Positions 13,639-15,303 of a stretch of DNA of 15,303 nt are shown in pieces. The translations under genes and the position numbers were made by a program. This DNA is from an uncultured Alistipes sp. (GTDB lineage: Bacteria > Bacteroidota > Bacteroidia > Bacteroidales > Rikenellaceae): the NCBI GenBank assembly GCA_947178455.1, contig CAMWYI010000025.1:1-15303 (forward strand), given 5' to 3'. The notes below the pieces were generated by a model that saw only the letters and a program-made list of their open reading frames with translations, made no database searches and was not told the origin of the DNA. The first letter of the stretch is position 1, and each line of letters opens with the position of its first letter.

Positions 13639-14802
13639 TTATTTGCATTCGTCGAGAATCTGCCAGCATTGGTACAGGCCGCGCGGCACGTGGAAGCATC
13701 CTTTCCATTTTCCGCCTTTGAGGGGCAGCAGCACTTCGCCCCGACGGTTGAGGTAGCCGAACCATTCGGGGTGCTCCGTGTCTTTGAAGTGGGCCCACGT
13801 GTAGTCGTGCAGCCGCCGGAACCAGTCCAGACACTCCTGCGAGCCGGTTAGGTGGTAGCCCTTAATCATGGTAATCATGGATTCGAGGTGCACCCACCAC
13901 AGTTTTTGGTCCCATTCCAATTCGAGGCGCGGGCAGCCCTTGCGGTCCATGAAGTAGAAGATGCCGCCGTACTCCTTGTCCCAGCCGAATTCGGCGGTGC
14001 GCAGGGCGATTTCGGTAGCTTTGCGAATCAGCTTGTCGTCGCCCGTGCGCAGGCCCAAGTTCATGATGAACCACATGGCCTCCAAGGCGTGGCCGGGGTT
14101 CATCTGACGCCCCTCGAACGAGTCGCTCAACGACCCGTCGAGCGCGACGTTTTCGACAATCAGCCCCAGTTCTTCGCGGTAGAATACCTCCATGACCTCG
14201 TGCAGGCAGGTCGCGATGGTCTCTTCGAGCAGCTCGCGGTCGATCATCGGTTCGATTTCGAGGGCCGTGTTGCAGAGAATCATCGGTAGGGCGAACCCTT
14301 TGAGCGGACGCGTTCCGGCGACGGCCTTGCTCCAAATGCCTTTGGGGTTGCCGCTCTTTTCCAGAATCCGGTCGAAGGTCTTGCGGGCGATCATGGCGTA
14401 TTCGTCGTTGCCCGTAGCCAGCGCGGCTTGGGCGAAAGCCATTGCAGCGAATGTATAAGAAAAGATGTTGTAGGGCGCAATCAGCGGCTTGCCCTCGCGC
14501 GTGAGCGAGAAATACCAGTTGTAGTTGCCGTCGTGGCCGTATTTTTTGAGAAATTCGGCTCCCTGCACCGCGCAGTCGAGCCACTCCTGCCGCCGCTCGA
14601 CCTTGTTGCAGAGCATCGAGAACATCCACACCTGACGGCCTTGCAGCCAGATGAATTTGTCGGTGTCGTAGACGCTGCCGTCGCGGTCGAGGCAGGTGAA
14701 GTAGCCTCCGTATTGGCGGTCTTGCGATTTTTCGAGCCAGAAAGGCAGTACGCTGTCCAGCAGCTCGGTTTTGTACTGTTGTGCCAGTATCTTGAAATCC
14801 AT
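13639..14802 (-). CDS. AGE-family sugar 2-epimerase (N-acylglucosamine 2-epimerase-like)
   Basis: Enzymes of this family epimerise sugars at C2, for instance GlcNAc to ManNAc, or mannose- and cellobiose-type sugars. The 387-residue length is standard. Family motifs of the (alpha/alpha)6 barrel are visible: YGGYFTCLDRDG (31-42), KFIWLQGRQVWMFS (49-62), NPGHALEAMWF (235-245), KEYGGIFYFMDRKG (276-289), KLWWVHLESM (300-309), HPEWFGYLNRRGE (344-356) and KGGKWKGCFHVPRGLYQCW (362-380). His238, His306 and His371 are candidates for the catalytic acid/base set. I start at the ATG at 14802-14800: the frame stays open further upstream but would overlap the DUF4434 gene. No signal peptide, so it should be cytoplasmic, unlike its downstream neighbours. 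The exact substrate cannot be read from sequence; GlcNAc/ManNAc is the best guess. Gaps are 17 bp upstream and 16 bp downstream. Confidence 0.9.
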   Translation of the reverse strand: MDFKILAQQYKTELLDSVLPFWLEKSQDRQYGGYFTCLDRDGSVYDTDKFIWLQGRQVWMFSMLCNKVERRQEWLDCAVQGAEFLKKYGHDGNYNWYFSLTREGKPLIAPYNIFSYTFAAMAFAQAALATGNDEYAMIARKTFDRILEKSGNPKGIWSKAVAGTRPLKGFALPMILCNTALEIEPMIDRELLEETIATCLHEVMEVFYREELGLIVENVALDGSLSDSFEGRQMNPGHALEAMWFIMNLGLRTGDDKLIRKATEIALRTAEFGWDKEYGGIFYFMDRKGCPRLELEWDQKLWWVHLESMITMIKGYHLTGSQECLDWFRRLHDYTWAHFKDTEHPEWFGYLNRRGEVLLPLKGGKWKGCFHVPRGLYQCWQILDECK

Positions 14803-14819
14803 GTCTTCGGGAATTTGGG

Positions 14820-15303
14820 TTATTTCAATGTTTCGAGGTATTCCATGTAGCGGTCGTAGAGGTGTCCCGCTTGCAGGTAGGCCGATTGGGGGCTCATGAA
14901 GTGCGAGAACTCGAACGTAATGGCGTTCTCGTACCCGGCTTGGGCCGCCAGCCCCAATTTGAGCCGCAGTTTCTCCCACTTGATGGGCAGGAACTTGATG
15001 GGCATGTCGCGGTCGAAAGTCTCCGAATTGGTCCAGCATTCGAGCCCGTAGCGGTCGGCCAGCTTTTTGTTCACTTTCAGGAAATCGACCAGCTCGTCGT
15101 ACTCCACGTGGCCGTCTTGGAACGCCACGATGTCGACCGCGCCGCTGATGCCCCGAAAAATGGCGTCCCATTCGCGTTCGTGGCTTTCGAGCGTCACGCC
15201 CGCGTCGCGCCCCGTCGAGGCGACGTACTGGCTGATGTTTTTCTTGCCGTCGATGTAGGGCGAAATCATCGTCGGCAGTCCGCCCGATACCTCCTTGCAG
15301 TAG
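14820..15303 (-). CDS. DUF4434 family protein (TIM-barrel, glycoside hydrolase-like), C-terminal part
   Basis: The frame is open to the right edge, so only the last 160 residues are seen. They begin YCKEVSGGLPTMISPYIDGK and contain VDIVAFQDGHVEYDELVDFL, LADRYGLECWTNSETF and NAITFEFSHFMSPQ, followed by LYDRYMEYLETLK at the end. The alternating short strand/helix pattern, with acidic and aromatic residues at strand ends (FQDG, WTNSE, FEFSHF), fits a DUF4434 barrel of the glycoside-hydrolase-like clan. Glu in WTNSE and in FEFSHF are candidate catalytic residues, but no activity is known to me. It is the first visible gene of the minus operon, 17 bp before the epimerase. An internal Met near 15269 is not the start: the frame continues upstream with family-like sequence. 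Presence of a signal peptide cannot be judged. Confidence 0.75.
   Translation of the reverse strand, partial: YCKEVSGGLPTMISPYIDGKKNISQYVASTGRDAGVTLESHEREWDAIFRGISGAVDIVAFQDGHVEYDELVDFLKVNKKLADRYGLECWTNSETFDRDMPIKFLPIKWEKLRLKLGLAAQAGYENAITFEFSHFMSPQSAYLQAGHLYDRYMEYLETLK

Noticed and set aside
14803..15171. Longer frame that would extend the epimerase N-terminus
   Set aside because: The extension overlaps the DUF4434 gene in another frame and reads as a low-quality Arg/Pro-rich shadow; the ATG at 14802 gives the standard family length.
1..15303. CRISPR array, insertion sequence or prophage genes
   Set aside because: No spaced direct repeats of CRISPR type, no transposase, integrase or phage proteins were seen in any frame.

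Overview
The window is chromosomal DNA from a GC-rich member of the Bacteroidota, most likely an Alistipes-like (Rikenellaceae) gut bacterium. Several signs agree. Promoters are of the Bacteroidota type (TAnnTTTG, with an upstream TTTG at rpmB). Start codons lack Shine-Dalgarno sequences and are often preceded by A/T-rich tracts. The families DUF4301, DUF4295 and MetallophosN/C and a B12-dependent NrdJ are typical of this phylum. The genus is inferred from protein resemblance and base composition, not from a search.

Left part (1-2423, minus strand): the first 176 codons of a B12-dependent (class II) ribonucleotide reductase run off the left edge. A 255-bp gap follows, holding a promoter candidate for that gene and a clear intrinsic terminator for the next one, a DUF4301 protein with a membrane-spanning tail.

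Middle part (2515-8051, plus strand): a housekeeping cluster reads murB, tilS, holA, a class IV aminotransferase-like protein, and a secreted DUF1343/NamZ-type exo-muramidase. The last four are packed with a 3-bp gap or 4-bp start/stop overlaps, so they are almost certainly one transcript serving cell wall, tRNA modification and replication. The aminotransferase-like protein has one lysine in the whole chain, at the wrong place for PLP binding, and is the strangest gene here.

8052-8420 is a 369-bp gene-free stretch: a 7-bp tandem repeat, a structured GC-rich block with several hairpins, and a strong promoter. It drives rpmB-rpmG-DUF4295 (bL28, bL33 and a small protein linked to them throughout Bacteroidota). 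That short operon ends at a 15-bp perfect inverted repeat that probably also terminates the facing operon.

Right part (9157-15303, minus strand, transcribed right to left): DUF4434 protein (cut by the edge), AGE-family sugar 2-epimerase, metallophosphoesterase, FAD-dependent oxidoreductase and CE2-like esterase, separated by 17, 16, 73 and 4 bp. Three have export signals and the epimerase has none. This looks like an uncharacterised glycan or glycoconjugate processing operon, probably de-acetylating and cutting a substrate outside the cytoplasm and epimerising a released sugar inside. No SusC/SusD pair is in view.
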